A DNA stretch of 8,325 nucleotides from Deltaproteobacteria bacterium (GTDB lineage Bacteria; Desulfobacterota; JADFXK01), in contig JADFYC010000156.1 in the NCBI GenBank assembly GCA_015233295.1, positions 1-8,325 on the forward strand, written 5' to 3'. The stretch's first letter is position 1, and each line of letters begins with the position of its first letter. The notes under the pieces are model-generated. The model saw only the letters and a list, made by a program, of their open reading frames with translations, was not told the origin of the DNA and searched no databases. Positions 1 to 6,211 of this stretch are shown here, piece after piece. A program made the translations under genes and the position numbers.

Positions 1-275
1 TAATCGATTACATTCTGCGTGGTATCCTACCGGAAAATCCCTTTGAAAGCATCGATGAGAAGGGGTTGGCCAAGCTCATGGGAATTGGGGTGGAACTGGG
101 TCGAAAGACCCGCCCGGATTTGGAAGTGGGTATCTGTGGCGAGCACGGCGGTGATCCCAAGTCAATCGCCATCTGCCACAAGCTGGGACTTAACTATGTC
201 AGTTGTTCGCCTTTCCGGGTGCCCATCGCCCGTCTGGCCGCAGCTCAAGCGGCATTGATGGAACGGATGGCGTAA
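1..275 (+). CDS. ppdK: Pyruvate phosphate dikinase, C-terminal end (partial)
   Basis: This is the 3' end of a gene that enters from the left; reading starts at base 3 and about 90 residues are visible before the TAA stop. PPDK interconverts pyruvate, ATP and phosphate with PEP, AMP and pyrophosphate in the cytoplasm, and in anaerobes it often works at the pyruvate/PEP node. The visible part is the end of the PEP/pyruvate-binding TIM barrel. It contains GICGEHGGDP, whose Cys (codon 135-137) matches the catalytic acid/base Cys of the family (Cys831 in the Clostridium symbiosum enzyme). It ends with the near-invariant YVSCSPFRVPIARLAAAQAA block. PEP synthase and enzyme I of the PTS are related, but they lack this exact HGGDP and SCSPFRVPIARLAAAQ combination. 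The reading ends naturally with no sign of damage. It is the only confident plus-strand gene here and is not in an operon with the rest. Confidence 0.95.
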   Translation, partial: IDYILRGILPENPFESIDEKGLAKLMGIGVELGRKTRPDLEVGICGEHGGDPKSIAICHKLGLNYVSCSPFRVPIARLAAAQAALMERMA

Positions 276-347
276 GGAAGAGCTATCCGGACGGTGTCTG
301 CCCTTTTTTGCTGGGGCAACCGCTCGAGTAGTGAAAAAGTGAGCTAA

Positions 348-391
348 CCAGGCCCGTTATCCCGGTAAGGGGTACCGGGCCTGGCATTTTT
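348..391 (+). terminator. Hairpin terminator after PPDK, possibly bidirectional
   Basis: Arms CCAGGCCCG (348-356) and CGGGCCTGG (376-384) are perfectly complementary over 9 bp. Inside them, TATCCC and GGGGTA can pair further with one wobble, closing a GGTAA loop. The plus-strand side is followed by CATTTTT, a short U tract. It lies about 70 bases after the PPDK stop. Read on the minus strand the same stem is followed by TTAGCTCACTTTTT, so it may also end transcripts of the large minus-strand gene, less convincingly. Confidence 0.75.
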
Positions 392-398
392 GGCTTGA

Positions 399-446
399 TC
401 AGGCTCGAATTTTATGAGGTGCAAGCTCTCTACGGACCGAGGCCAT
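399..446 (-). CDS. Possible 15-residue small ORF with strong ribosome binding site
   Basis: On the minus strand an AAAAGGAGG Shine-Dalgarno sequence (457-465) lies 10 bases before an ATG (446-444). That ATG opens a 15-codon frame, MASVRRELAPHKIRA, ending in TGA (401-399). About 15 bases further on is the hairpin at 348-384. It sits about 80 bases after the stop of the large minus-strand gene and could be the last cistron of its transcript. The peptide is basic, has no membrane segment and is not recognised. The ribosome binding site is the only real support; chance is a serious alternative for so short a frame. Confidence 0.2.
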   Translation of the reverse strand: MASVRRELAPHKIRA

Positions 447-526
447 AGCAGTTCGCCTCCTTTTGAGATAGAATCATCAGTTAACGACCACAGTCCGGCG
501 CACACCCTCTTTCTCGCCGTTACGGC

Positions 527-3130
527 TCACCGTCCAAGCAACATTTGGGTTTTCCAATTCGAGTCGCTGACGGTAGCCATGGATCCCTGAGAAGAAACGG
601 ACGTTCCATTCATCAGGTACATCCAGACCTGCCCAGTGTTGCCATGTCGCCATAGGATATCGTTTTTCCGATCCCCGTTGAAATCACCGATCCCGACAAT
701 CTGCCAATTCAAATCGCTGACTGTAGCAACCGGTCCATGGGAAGCAACGGACATTCCATTCATCAGGTACATCCAGACCTGCCCAGTGTTGCCATGTCGC
801 CATAGGATGTCGCGTTTCCCATCCCCATTGAAATCACCAATTCCGACAATCTGCCAATTCAAATCACTAACGGTAGTAACGGGTCCCTGGGAAACAATAG
901 TCGTTCCATTCATCAGGTACATCCAGACCTGGCCGGTGCCGGCATTCTGCCAGAGGATATCGGCTGTTCCATCTCCGTTAAAATCACCGATCCCGACAAC
1001 CTGCCAGTTCGAGTCACTGACGGTAGCAATGAGTCCCTGGGAAACAATAGTCGTTCCATTCATCAGGTACATCCAGACCTGTCCAGTTCTGCCATGCCGC
1101 CAGAGGATATCGGCTGTTCCATCTCCGTTAAAATCACCGATCCCGACAATCTGCCAATTGGAGTCACTGACGGTAGCAACGATTCCCTGGGAAGAAACGG
1201 AAGTTCCATTCATCAGGTACATCCAGACCTGCCCACTGCTGCCATGCCGCCATAGGATGTCGGCTTTTCCATCCCCATTAAAATCACCGCTCCCGACAAT
1301 CTGCCAATTGGAGTCGCTGAAGGCGACAACTGGTCCCTGGGAAGCAATAGAAGTTCCGTTCATAAAGTACATCCAGGCCTGGCCAGTATTGACATTTCGC
1401 CAGAGGATGTCGCTTTTTCCGTCCCCATTGAAATCGAATTTTGCTTTAGTGGTTGGTGTCGGAGTCGGAGTCGGCGTAGGGGTCGGAGTGGTGTTGGTAT
1501 AGGTAAACACTCCGATGCTGGTGGCCGTCCCCCCAGTTGTAGTCACGTGGACGCTCCCGGTAGTCCCAGTGCCAACCACGGCCGTTATCTGGGTGTTGCT
1601 ATTTACCGTGAAAGATTGCGCCGCCGTATCTCCGAAGGTAACGGCAGAGGCCCCAGTTAAGCTGGTTCCGGTGATGGTCACAGATGTCCCGGCGCCGCCG
1701 GAGGCCGGGGTGAAGGAAATAATTGAAGGAATTTCAGTGGCAAAGAACAAATAATCGGTGTTGGCGACATAGGGCGTGAGGAGACTAAGGTCCGTGATGA
1801 TGCTTGAATAAAGGAAAGGCGTAGTACAGACGGAATAATCGAATGAGGTTCCGTCCGAGTAGGTGCCGGACATAATGGATTTCCGCAGCGCGGCGAGCTT
1901 GGTCTTCTGCGTTGTTGTCAACGTCTTGTAAACCTGGGTGAAGACAGTGGCATAGTTATAGTTGTTTTCGCCATCCAGGTCGCCATAAGTTCCTGATAAG
2001 GCGAGCACCTGAGTCTTGATGGCATCCGTTGAGCCGGTGGTGGTCAAGAGGCTGCGCAGCAGCGTGGCGATTTGCGTCCGCGCCTTGACGATGTTGGAGG
2101 TAGCCGATGCATAGAGATTGTTCCTTTGTATGTCCACCAGGCTTGACATCAATGTTGCCTGACTCTGCGTGACGTATCCCTTCGAACTGTCACTGAGGGC
2201 CGCTCCCGCGGTGGCGGTGAGTTGCTCGTCGATGCTGTACCCTTCGTGGCCGATGGCAGGAGCATCTTTGATGTAAAAGGATCCGTAGTAGGTTCCGTGG
2301 CGTTCGGGGCAGAAGTAGACATCCGCGTCTACCGAACCGGCATACCAGCTAAATAGGTCGCTGGCATAGGTCATAACAGCCACAGCCGTGCCTTGGGGTA
2401 GTCCGGTCATCTTGGCCTTGGTCTGGTCGTCAGTGATGTTAGGCCAAGAACTCCAGCCCTTGCCTTTCATGGTAGCCAGATACGCCTTCTGGGTGGAATC
2501 CATGGAGTTGAGGATTTTGGCATACAGCACGGCGCGGTCGAAACTTATCTGGCCGTCAATGAGGTACAGTTCCCGTGAGACCTCCTTTACGGCGTTGAGA
2601 TTCAGGCCCGCAGAACCAGAAGGAATGTCGCCCTCAAGGAGACGACGGAAAGCCTTCATTAAGGGGAAGCGCTTGTACCCGTAGAGATTGATCTGGTCGA
2701 GCTGGGCGACGGCAAGCGTCTTCAACTGGGCGAATTGGGTGTCGTTCAGGAGGTAGATGATATTATTGGCGACCCGGGTTAGGAAGCTGGTGTTGTGGCC
2801 CATGTTGTCGGGGTCGTTGTCGCGCAGGTACTGAAAACCGGTATAGTCGGCTACCTTGCCTGGGGGGAAGAAGGACTGGGAATCCAGGTTCCCGGTCATC
2901 ATGGCCAGGCCGGAAAAGGCTATAGTAGTGCGCTGTGCCTCATCGGAAAGAGTCTGGGCAAGGGTGAAGGTGGGAGTTGCCACTGCCGGGTTAACGATCT
3001 CGGCGTCTTGTTCGGTTTTGTCAGAGACGGCCTGCTCAATGGATGGTGCATAAGTTGTTGCTGCATGGAGAGAATTAAAGGCAACAGCCAAATAAATCCC
3101 AAAAAACAGGAGACTCAACGTTTTCTTCAT
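527..3130 (-). CDS. Large secreted protein: duplicated N-terminal region, IPT/TIG domain, six FG-GAP/VCBS repeats
   Basis: This is an 867-residue exported protein of unknown function. An N-terminal signal peptide (MKK, a hydrophobic stretch, cleavage near SLHA at residue 23) sends it across the inner membrane; no later membrane segment is evident. Residues 24-467 form a region I do not recognise, with four LTxxQ-like motifs (LNDTQ 128-132, MDSTQ 210-214, VTQSQ 320-324, LTTTQ 404-408) and a CPERH motif at 274-278. Its two halves look duplicated, about 190 residues apart. Residues 468-544 are an IPT/TIG immunoglobulin-like domain (SFTPASGGAGTSVTITGTSL). A Thr-Pro linker (545-561) follows. Residues 566-867 hold six 50-residue FG-GAP/VCBS repeats beginning DFNGDGxxDILW, a calcium-loop signature of beta-propeller-like surface proteins. 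The start is fixed by AAGGAGG (3143-3137), six bases before the ATG. A cell-surface or extracellular binding or adhesive role is inferred; no catalytic motif was found. Confidence 0.9.
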   Translation of the reverse strand: MKKTLSLLFFGIYLAVAFNSLHAATTYAPSIEQAVSDKTEQDAEIVNPAVATPTFTLAQTLSDEAQRTTIAFSGLAMMTGNLDSQSFFPPGKVADYTGFQYLRDNDPDNMGHNTSFLTRVANNIIYLLNDTQFAQLKTLAVAQLDQINLYGYKRFPLMKAFRRLLEGDIPSGSAGLNLNAVKEVSRELYLIDGQISFDRAVLYAKILNSMDSTQKAYLATMKGKGWSSWPNITDDQTKAKMTGLPQGTAVAVMTYASDLFSWYAGSVDADVYFCPERHGTYYGSFYIKDAPAIGHEGYSIDEQLTATAGAALSDSSKGYVTQSQATLMSSLVDIQRNNLYASATSNIVKARTQIATLLRSLLTTTGSTDAIKTQVLALSGTYGDLDGENNYNYATVFTQVYKTLTTTQKTKLAALRKSIMSGTYSDGTSFDYSVCTTPFLYSSIITDLSLLTPYVANTDYLFFATEIPSIISFTPASGGAGTSVTITGTSLTGASAVTFGDTAAQSFTVNSNTQITAVVGTGTTGSVHVTTTGGTATSIGVFTYTNTTPTPTPTPTPTPTTKAKFDFNGDGKSDILWRNVNTGQAWMYFMNGTSIASQGPVVAFSDSNWQIVGSGDFNGDGKADILWRHGSSGQVWMYLMNGTSVSSQGIVATVSDSNWQIVGIGDFNGDGTADILWRHGRTGQVWMYLMNGTTIVSQGLIATVSDSNWQVVGIGDFNGDGTADILWQNAGTGQVWMYLMNGTTIVSQGPVTTVSDLNWQIVGIGDFNGDGKRDILWRHGNTGQVWMYLMNGMSVASHGPVATVSDLNWQIVGIGDFNGDRKNDILWRHGNTGQVWMYLMNGTSVSSQGSMATVSDSNWKTQMLLGR
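536..1435 (-). repeat. Six tandem 150-bp coding repeats (FG-GAP/VCBS units)
   Basis: Six in-frame units start (minus strand) at 1435, 1285, 1135, 985, 835 and 685, exactly 150 bases apart with no length variation. Each encodes DFNGDG-x-x-DILW, then GQVWMYLMNGT, then SDSNWQIVGIG or a close variant. A stretch of about 27 bases encoding the QVWMYLMNG core is the same in five of the units (near 604, 754, 904, 1054 and 1204). The first unit (WRNVNTGQAWMYFMNG) and the last are the most divergent. The last has DFNGDRKND, with Arg in place of the loop Gly, and ends in WKTQMLLGR. Confidence 0.93.
1448..1498 (-). repeat. Thr-Pro dipeptide linker tract
   Basis: Residues 545-561 of the large secreted protein are TNTT followed by alternating Pro-Thr. 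In DNA this is an imperfect six-base repeat (GGAGTC/GGGGTC/GGCGTA on the plus strand). Such tracts are extended flexible spacers between domains in secreted proteins, here between the IPT/TIG domain and the repeat array. The short repeat is prone to slippage, always in multiples of six that keep the frame. Confidence 0.85.
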
Positions 3131-3158
3131 GATAAACCTCCTTATACCTTTGCAGCTT

Positions 3159-3205
3159 GGATAATCCCGAAGGTCTGAACTTTCCTGTGATAGGAATTAT
3201 TATCC
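3159..3205 (-). promoter_or_regulatory. Branched hairpin in the leader of the large secreted-protein gene
   Basis: In the minus-strand transcript GGATAAT (3205-3199) pairs perfectly with ATTATCC (3165-3159). The enclosed segment holds a second perfect stem, TTCCT (3196-3192) with AGGAA (3186-3182), loop ATCAC, and a small CC-TTCG-GG hairpin. The outer stem ends about 15 bases upstream of the AAGGAGG ribosome binding site. It matches no riboswitch class I know. It could be a stability element or a translational control structure, or chance. Confidence 0.3.
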
Positions 3206-3345
3206 CAGGAGTAAATCGCCAAAAAGGCAAGCGTTTTTTAACCCCAAAAGGCCATGACACATCCGCCATGTTTATCGTTATCGTATGAATGTGGACATCA
3301 CATTAGTCAGTTATGAGTCAATGGCCTTTTTCGCTCTATTGATGC

Positions 3346-3435
3346 TCAAGGGCAAAGAATGCGGGCGATAAGGGCCGGTCTCGCAAAAGCTATGGTATTA
3401 AGCTGTGCCCGGTCGGATAAGGCCTGTTCGATGGA
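3346..3435 (-). pseudogene. Remnant of a paralogue of the large secreted protein's N-terminus
   Basis: Directly after the TAA of the EF-hand gene, and in the same frame, the minus strand reads SIEQALSDRAQLNTIAF, then ARPALIARILCP and a TGA (3348-3346). The large downstream protein has SIEQAVSDK at residues 30-38 and TLSDEAQRTTIAFSGLA at 60-76. The fragment matches both, as if from a family member with a shorter spacer. The DNA also matches, for example around 3386-3415 and 2912-2941. There is no start codon or ribosome binding site of its own and similarity fades after about 25 codons. The best reading is the 5' scar of a duplicated or replaced gene copy. A C-terminal extension reached by stop-codon readthrough is possible but unlikely. 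Confidence 0.55.
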
Positions 3436-3900
3436 TTATTTTCCCCCTTTGGATGCCCCTGGGCCTTTTTTTTCGCCTTTTTCCGGATTCCGATCTTTCC
3501 CGTCATCGGGTGGCCCATCGTTATCCCGGCCTTTTTTTGCCTGGTTTTTTTCTCCATGTATTTCATTGATATCCAGAAAACCGTCATGATTTCGATCCAG
3601 CGTTTCCCATTGAGCCTGTAGATGAGTGGGGGCATCTCGTTTACGCAAAACACAGGCTGACTGCCCTTGAATCATCTGGCAGGTGCCGTTGAATGGGCCG
3701 TCGGAGGTCTCAACCCGGCAGGCGGCGTTTTCAGCCAATCCCTGGCAGGCGGCGACAATCTCGGGCGGCGGCCCCTTTGGTTTTAGTTGATCCCCGCCTT
3801 GATCGTTTCCGGCTGACCATGCCGCCATGGGGATGATCAGACAACAGAAGAAAACGATAATTGCATATTTTTTCTTAAATACATTTTCAATTTTTAGCAT
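3436..3900 (-). CDS. Small secreted EF-hand protein with four cysteines
   Basis: This 154-residue exported protein starts with KKK, a hydrophobic core and AAWSA, giving a predicted signal-peptide cleavage after residue 30. The mature N-terminal part has Cys52, Cys61, Cys74 and Cys83 in the pattern PPPEIVAAC...AAC...GTC...SAC, suitable for two disulfides in the periplasm. Residues 102-113, DRNHDGFLDINE, are a complete 12-residue EF-hand loop (D1, N3, D5, G6, D9, E12), so calcium binding is expected. Only one full loop is visible. The last 35 residues are a charged Lys/Asp/Gly/Pro tail with no fold signature. AAAAAGGAGG (3914-3905) lies four bases before the ATG. The gene follows the histidine kinase gene by 182 bases and has its own promoter candidate there, suggesting it is a target of that system. 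The exact role (calcium buffering, sensing or binding a partner) cannot be told from sequence. Confidence 0.88.
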   Translation of the reverse strand: MLKIENVFKKKYAIIVFFCCLIIPMAAWSAGNDQGGDQLKPKGPPPEIVAACQGLAENAACRVETSDGPFNGTCQMIQGQSACVLRKRDAPTHLQAQWETLDRNHDGFLDINEIHGEKNQAKKGRDNDGPPDDGKDRNPEKGEKKGPGASKGGK

Positions 3901-4015
3901 GATGCCTCCTTTTTGTTGGGAATTTTATTTTGTCAGAGCATGTTGTCGCTGGCCACATTAGGCTAAAGGATGTGACCATGCCTTCAAAACTGAACCAGTG
4001 CCATCGTTTTATGAG

Positions 4016-4048
4016 ATTATATTATGCTTAAATGAACGTCAGATGAAC
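4016..4048 (-). promoter_or_regulatory. Candidate promoter and OmpR-family operator of the EF-hand gene
   Basis: Between the kinase stop and the EF-hand start the minus strand has GTTCAT (4048-4043) and GTTCAT again (4037-4032), a direct repeat with an 11-bp period. Ten bases after it comes a perfect TATAAT (4021-4016). No good -35 box is present (best CTGACG, 15-bp spacing), and the repeat covers the -35 region. Tandem half-sites one helical turn apart over the -35 are what winged-helix OmpR-family activators normally bind. The predicted 5' leader is about 110 bases. That the neighbouring regulator binds here is inference. Confidence 0.5.
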
Positions 4049-4082
4049 CGGGACTAAATTTTTCATGAATCTTGGGCCTTTT

Positions 4083-5531
4083 TCATCTATCCGTTACTAA
4101 GGGCAGCTTAATATGAAAGGTGCTTCCTTTTTGGGTCTGACTTTCCACTTCAATTAAGCCGCCGTGCATATCAACGATATATTGGCACATGGCCAGCCCT
4201 AATCCGCTTCCGCCTTCACTTCTGGAGCGGGCTTCATCCACTCGGTAAAACCTTTCAAAAATGAAGGGCAACTCATTTGAGGGAATGCCGATGCCGGTAT
4301 CGGAGACCGATACGACGGCCGTCGCATCTTCTCTTCCAAGTGTAATCAATATGGATCCACCGGGGGCGGTATATCGGATGGCATTGCTTAAAATGTTGTA
4401 TATCAGACGTTTTAGGCTTTTTTTATCGCCTTTAACTGTCAACGGATCCGGCAGAGACGCTTCCAATTGAAGATTCTTCTCCCGACACAGAATTTCCACA
4501 TCGGCATACATATCCCGAATAAATGTCTGTAGGTGAATAGTTTCGAATGTGAATTGTTCTTTTCCGGCATCTGCCCGGGCAAGCGTCAGCAATTGGTTGA
4601 TCACGCCGGACATATGATCTGATTCTTGTGAGATTATTTCCAGGGATCTTTGATATGCTTCCGGCGTTCTAACTTTTTGAAGGGCCAGAGTAGACTCCGC
4701 CTGAATAATCGCCAGGGGCGCCCGTAGTTCGTGAGATGCGTCACTGGTAAACTGCTTCTGACGATTAAAGGCCTTTTCCAGTCTTTCAATCATCTGGTTC
4801 AGAGTATCGGCAAGACGTCCAAGCTCATCTTTCGTTTCAACTGTGATTCGCCGGCTTAAGTCATGCTCCTCAATTTCGCGGGCCGTATCGGTAATCTGTT
4901 CAACCGGTTTGAAGGCCCGCCCGGCCAGGAAAACTCCGCCGCCGCCTGCACAGACCAGGGTCAACGGTATCGCAATCAAAAGGATTTGTAAAAGTCCCTT
5001 CAACGTCGCTTCGATATCCCTGACAGGCCGCGCGACAATTAGGGCGGCGCGCCGGATTTCCAACTTTTCCTGAAAGTCTTGGGATCTGCGGAATCTGTCC
5101 GGGCGAATGAAGGGATTGTCAGGCGTATAACAGACGGCATACAGACGAAATTTTCCGCCGGGTGATCGTTCAATTGTTGAAAATGAGCTTATCCCGGATA
5201 TGGCGAGATCGATGATTTCTTGTGCTACCGGAATTTCGATTTCCTTATGTGATATCTGCCTCAGATTTTTCTCGGAATAAAAATAGAAAGAAATAAGTTC
5301 TTCGACCTCCTCCTCAAATGTACCGCTGGCGACAATTGAAATCACATCTCTGAAATTGGAAATCTGTTCTGCCCGCCTCCGAAGCGATTCATCGAGGTTA
5401 TGATGCAAGACTTGCGAGAGAGTTACATACACACCGCTTGCCAGCATTATCATCAGGATACTCAATACCAAAAGATACCAGAGGGTGAACCTGAACTTGA
5501 TGCTGTTGATAATATTTTTGATCTTATTCAT
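4083..5531 (-). CDS. Membrane sensor histidine kinase (HAMP, HisKA, HATPase_c)
   Basis: This 482-residue protein is a canonical inner-membrane sensor kinase that autophosphorylates on His and passes the phosphate to its regulator. The first membrane helix is about residues 15-40. A periplasmic sensor of about 135 residues follows, then a second helix (about 178-203) and a HAMP linker (about 204-256). The H box FTSDASHELRAPL has the phospho-acceptor His267. The N box is YNILSNAIRYT (Asn379, Asn383), G1 is DTGIGI (Asp411), the F box is FIFERFYR, and G2 is GGSGLGL (440-446). All catalytic motifs are intact. The sensor region has no named domain I can recognise; it includes an acidic patch, EEEVEE (73-78). 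The ATG overlaps the regulator's stop codon (ATGA, 5531-5528) and no good ribosome binding site precedes it, so translation is probably coupled. The layout resembles the QseC/TctE/CusS group, but the ligand cannot be assigned. Confidence 0.95.
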   Translation of the reverse strand: MNKIKNIINSIKFRFTLWYLLVLSILMIMLASGVYVTLSQVLHHNLDESLRRRAEQISNFRDVISIVASGTFEEEVEELISFYFYSEKNLRQISHKEIEIPVAQEIIDLAISGISSFSTIERSPGGKFRLYAVCYTPDNPFIRPDRFRRSQDFQEKLEIRRAALIVARPVRDIEATLKGLLQILLIAIPLTLVCAGGGGVFLAGRAFKPVEQITDTAREIEEHDLSRRITVETKDELGRLADTLNQMIERLEKAFNRQKQFTSDASHELRAPLAIIQAESTLALQKVRTPEAYQRSLEIISQESDHMSGVINQLLTLARADAGKEQFTFETIHLQTFIRDMYADVEILCREKNLQLEASLPDPLTVKGDKKSLKRLIYNILSNAIRYTAPGGSILITLGREDATAVVSVSDTGIGIPSNELPFIFERFYRVDEARSRSEGGSGLGLAMCQYIVDMHGGLIEVESQTQKGSTFHIKLPLVTDR

Positions 5532-6199
5532 AGGACTTTTATTCTGTACCCCGCTCCTCTGACGGTCTGGATAATTATTTTGCCTTGTTCAGGATCGATC
5601 TTTTGACGAATCCGCCGAATATACACATCCACCAGGTTGGAGACGCTGTCCAATTTATAATCCCATGCATGCTCTTCAATCATGGTGCGTGTGATGACGG
5701 CATTCGGATGACGCATCAGGTATTCCAGAATCACATATTCTTTAGTTGTCAGATCCACCGGTTGTTGCTTCCAACAGACTTCCCGCATCGAGGTATTAAG
5801 AACAAGGTCTCCGACCCTGAGTTCCGATGACTTGGATGTGCTCTCCCGCCGCAGCAGTGCTCTCACCCGGGCGGTCAACTCCGCAAAAGCAAACGGTTTT
5901 ATTAGATAGTCATCCGCCCCTGTATCCAATCCTCTGACGCGGTCTTCAACCGTGTCTTTGGCTGTTAACATGAGGATCGGTATCTTTATGTTTTTCCAGC
6001 GAAGGTTTCGACAAACTTCGATTCCGTTCTTCCGCGGCATCATAATGTCCAAAATGATTAAATCATACGCAGTGGTTTCGGCATAATACTCGCCATCATC
6101 GCCATTGTATACACAATCAACTGCGTATGAATCTTCTTCAAGTCCCCGTTTCACAACATCACAAAATTTTTTATCATCATCAATCACCAAAATTCGCAT
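5528..6199 (-). CDS. OmpR-family response regulator (REC + winged-helix DNA-binding domain)
   Basis: This is a 223-residue transcription factor, first gene of a two-gene operon with the histidine kinase. The receiver domain (residues 1-115) has the acidic pair Asp7/Asp8, phospho-acceptor Asp51 in ILDIMMP, Thr79 in LMLTAKD and Lys101 in LIKPF. The OmpR/PhoB-type winged helix spans about 126-223, with DLTTKEYVILEYLMRHP, a recognition-helix stretch around SNLVDVYIRRIRQKI, and the terminal wing TVRGAGYRI. Nothing is missing. The start at 6199 (MRILVIDDD) is preferred to an upstream in-frame ATG at 6214, because the AAGGAGG ribosome binding site (6211-6205) lies inside that five-codon extension and is correctly placed five bases before 6199. 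Its likely target is the promoter at 4016-4048; no matching repeat was found in its own upstream region. Confidence 0.95.
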   Translation of the reverse strand: MRILVIDDDKKFCDVVKRGLEEDSYAVDCVYNGDDGEYYAETTAYDLIILDIMMPRKNGIEVCRNLRWKNIKIPILMLTAKDTVEDRVRGLDTGADDYLIKPFAFAELTARVRALLRRESTSKSSELRVGDLVLNTSMREVCWKQQPVDLTTKEYVILEYLMRHPNAVITRTMIEEHAWDYKLDSVSNLVDVYIRRIRQKIDPEQGKIIIQTVRGAGYRIKVL

Positions 6200-6204
6200 T
6201 GGTG

Positions 6205-6211
6205 CCTCCTT
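6205..6211 (-). promoter_or_regulatory. Ribosome binding site that decides the response regulator start
   Basis: AAGGAGG on the minus strand lies five bases upstream of the ATG at 6199-6197. An upstream in-frame ATG (6214-6212) immediately precedes this site and cannot use it, and MKEAPMRILVIDDD would give an atypical extension before the first receiver strand. The start is therefore placed at 6199. Confidence 0.85.

Noticed and set aside
516..526. GCCGTTACGGC palindrome immediately after the large gene's stop
   Set aside because: The stem is only 4-5 bp and no T run follows on the minus strand, so it is not a credible terminator.
636..1502. Long plus-strand open frame of 288 codons opposite the repeat array
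   Set aside because: It is the antisense of the six 150-bp repeats. The period keeps the opposite frame open, the product is a repetitive Pro/Ser/Arg sequence, and the minus-strand reading gives clear FG-GAP/VCBS motifs.
2308..2322. CPERH in the large secreted protein as a heme or metal site
   Set aside because: A single CxxxH without a CxxCH motif or other paired ligands is not enough to call a cytochrome or metal centre.
3075..3269. 64-codon minus-strand ORF over the start of the large secreted-protein gene
   Set aside because: It overlaps that gene's ribosome binding site and first codons in another frame, has no ribosome binding site of its own and no recognisable protein features.
3241..3360. 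Cyclic-di-GMP or fluoride riboswitch upstream of the large secreted-protein gene
   Set aside because: The conserved core bases of those classes could not be found; only generic hairpins are present.
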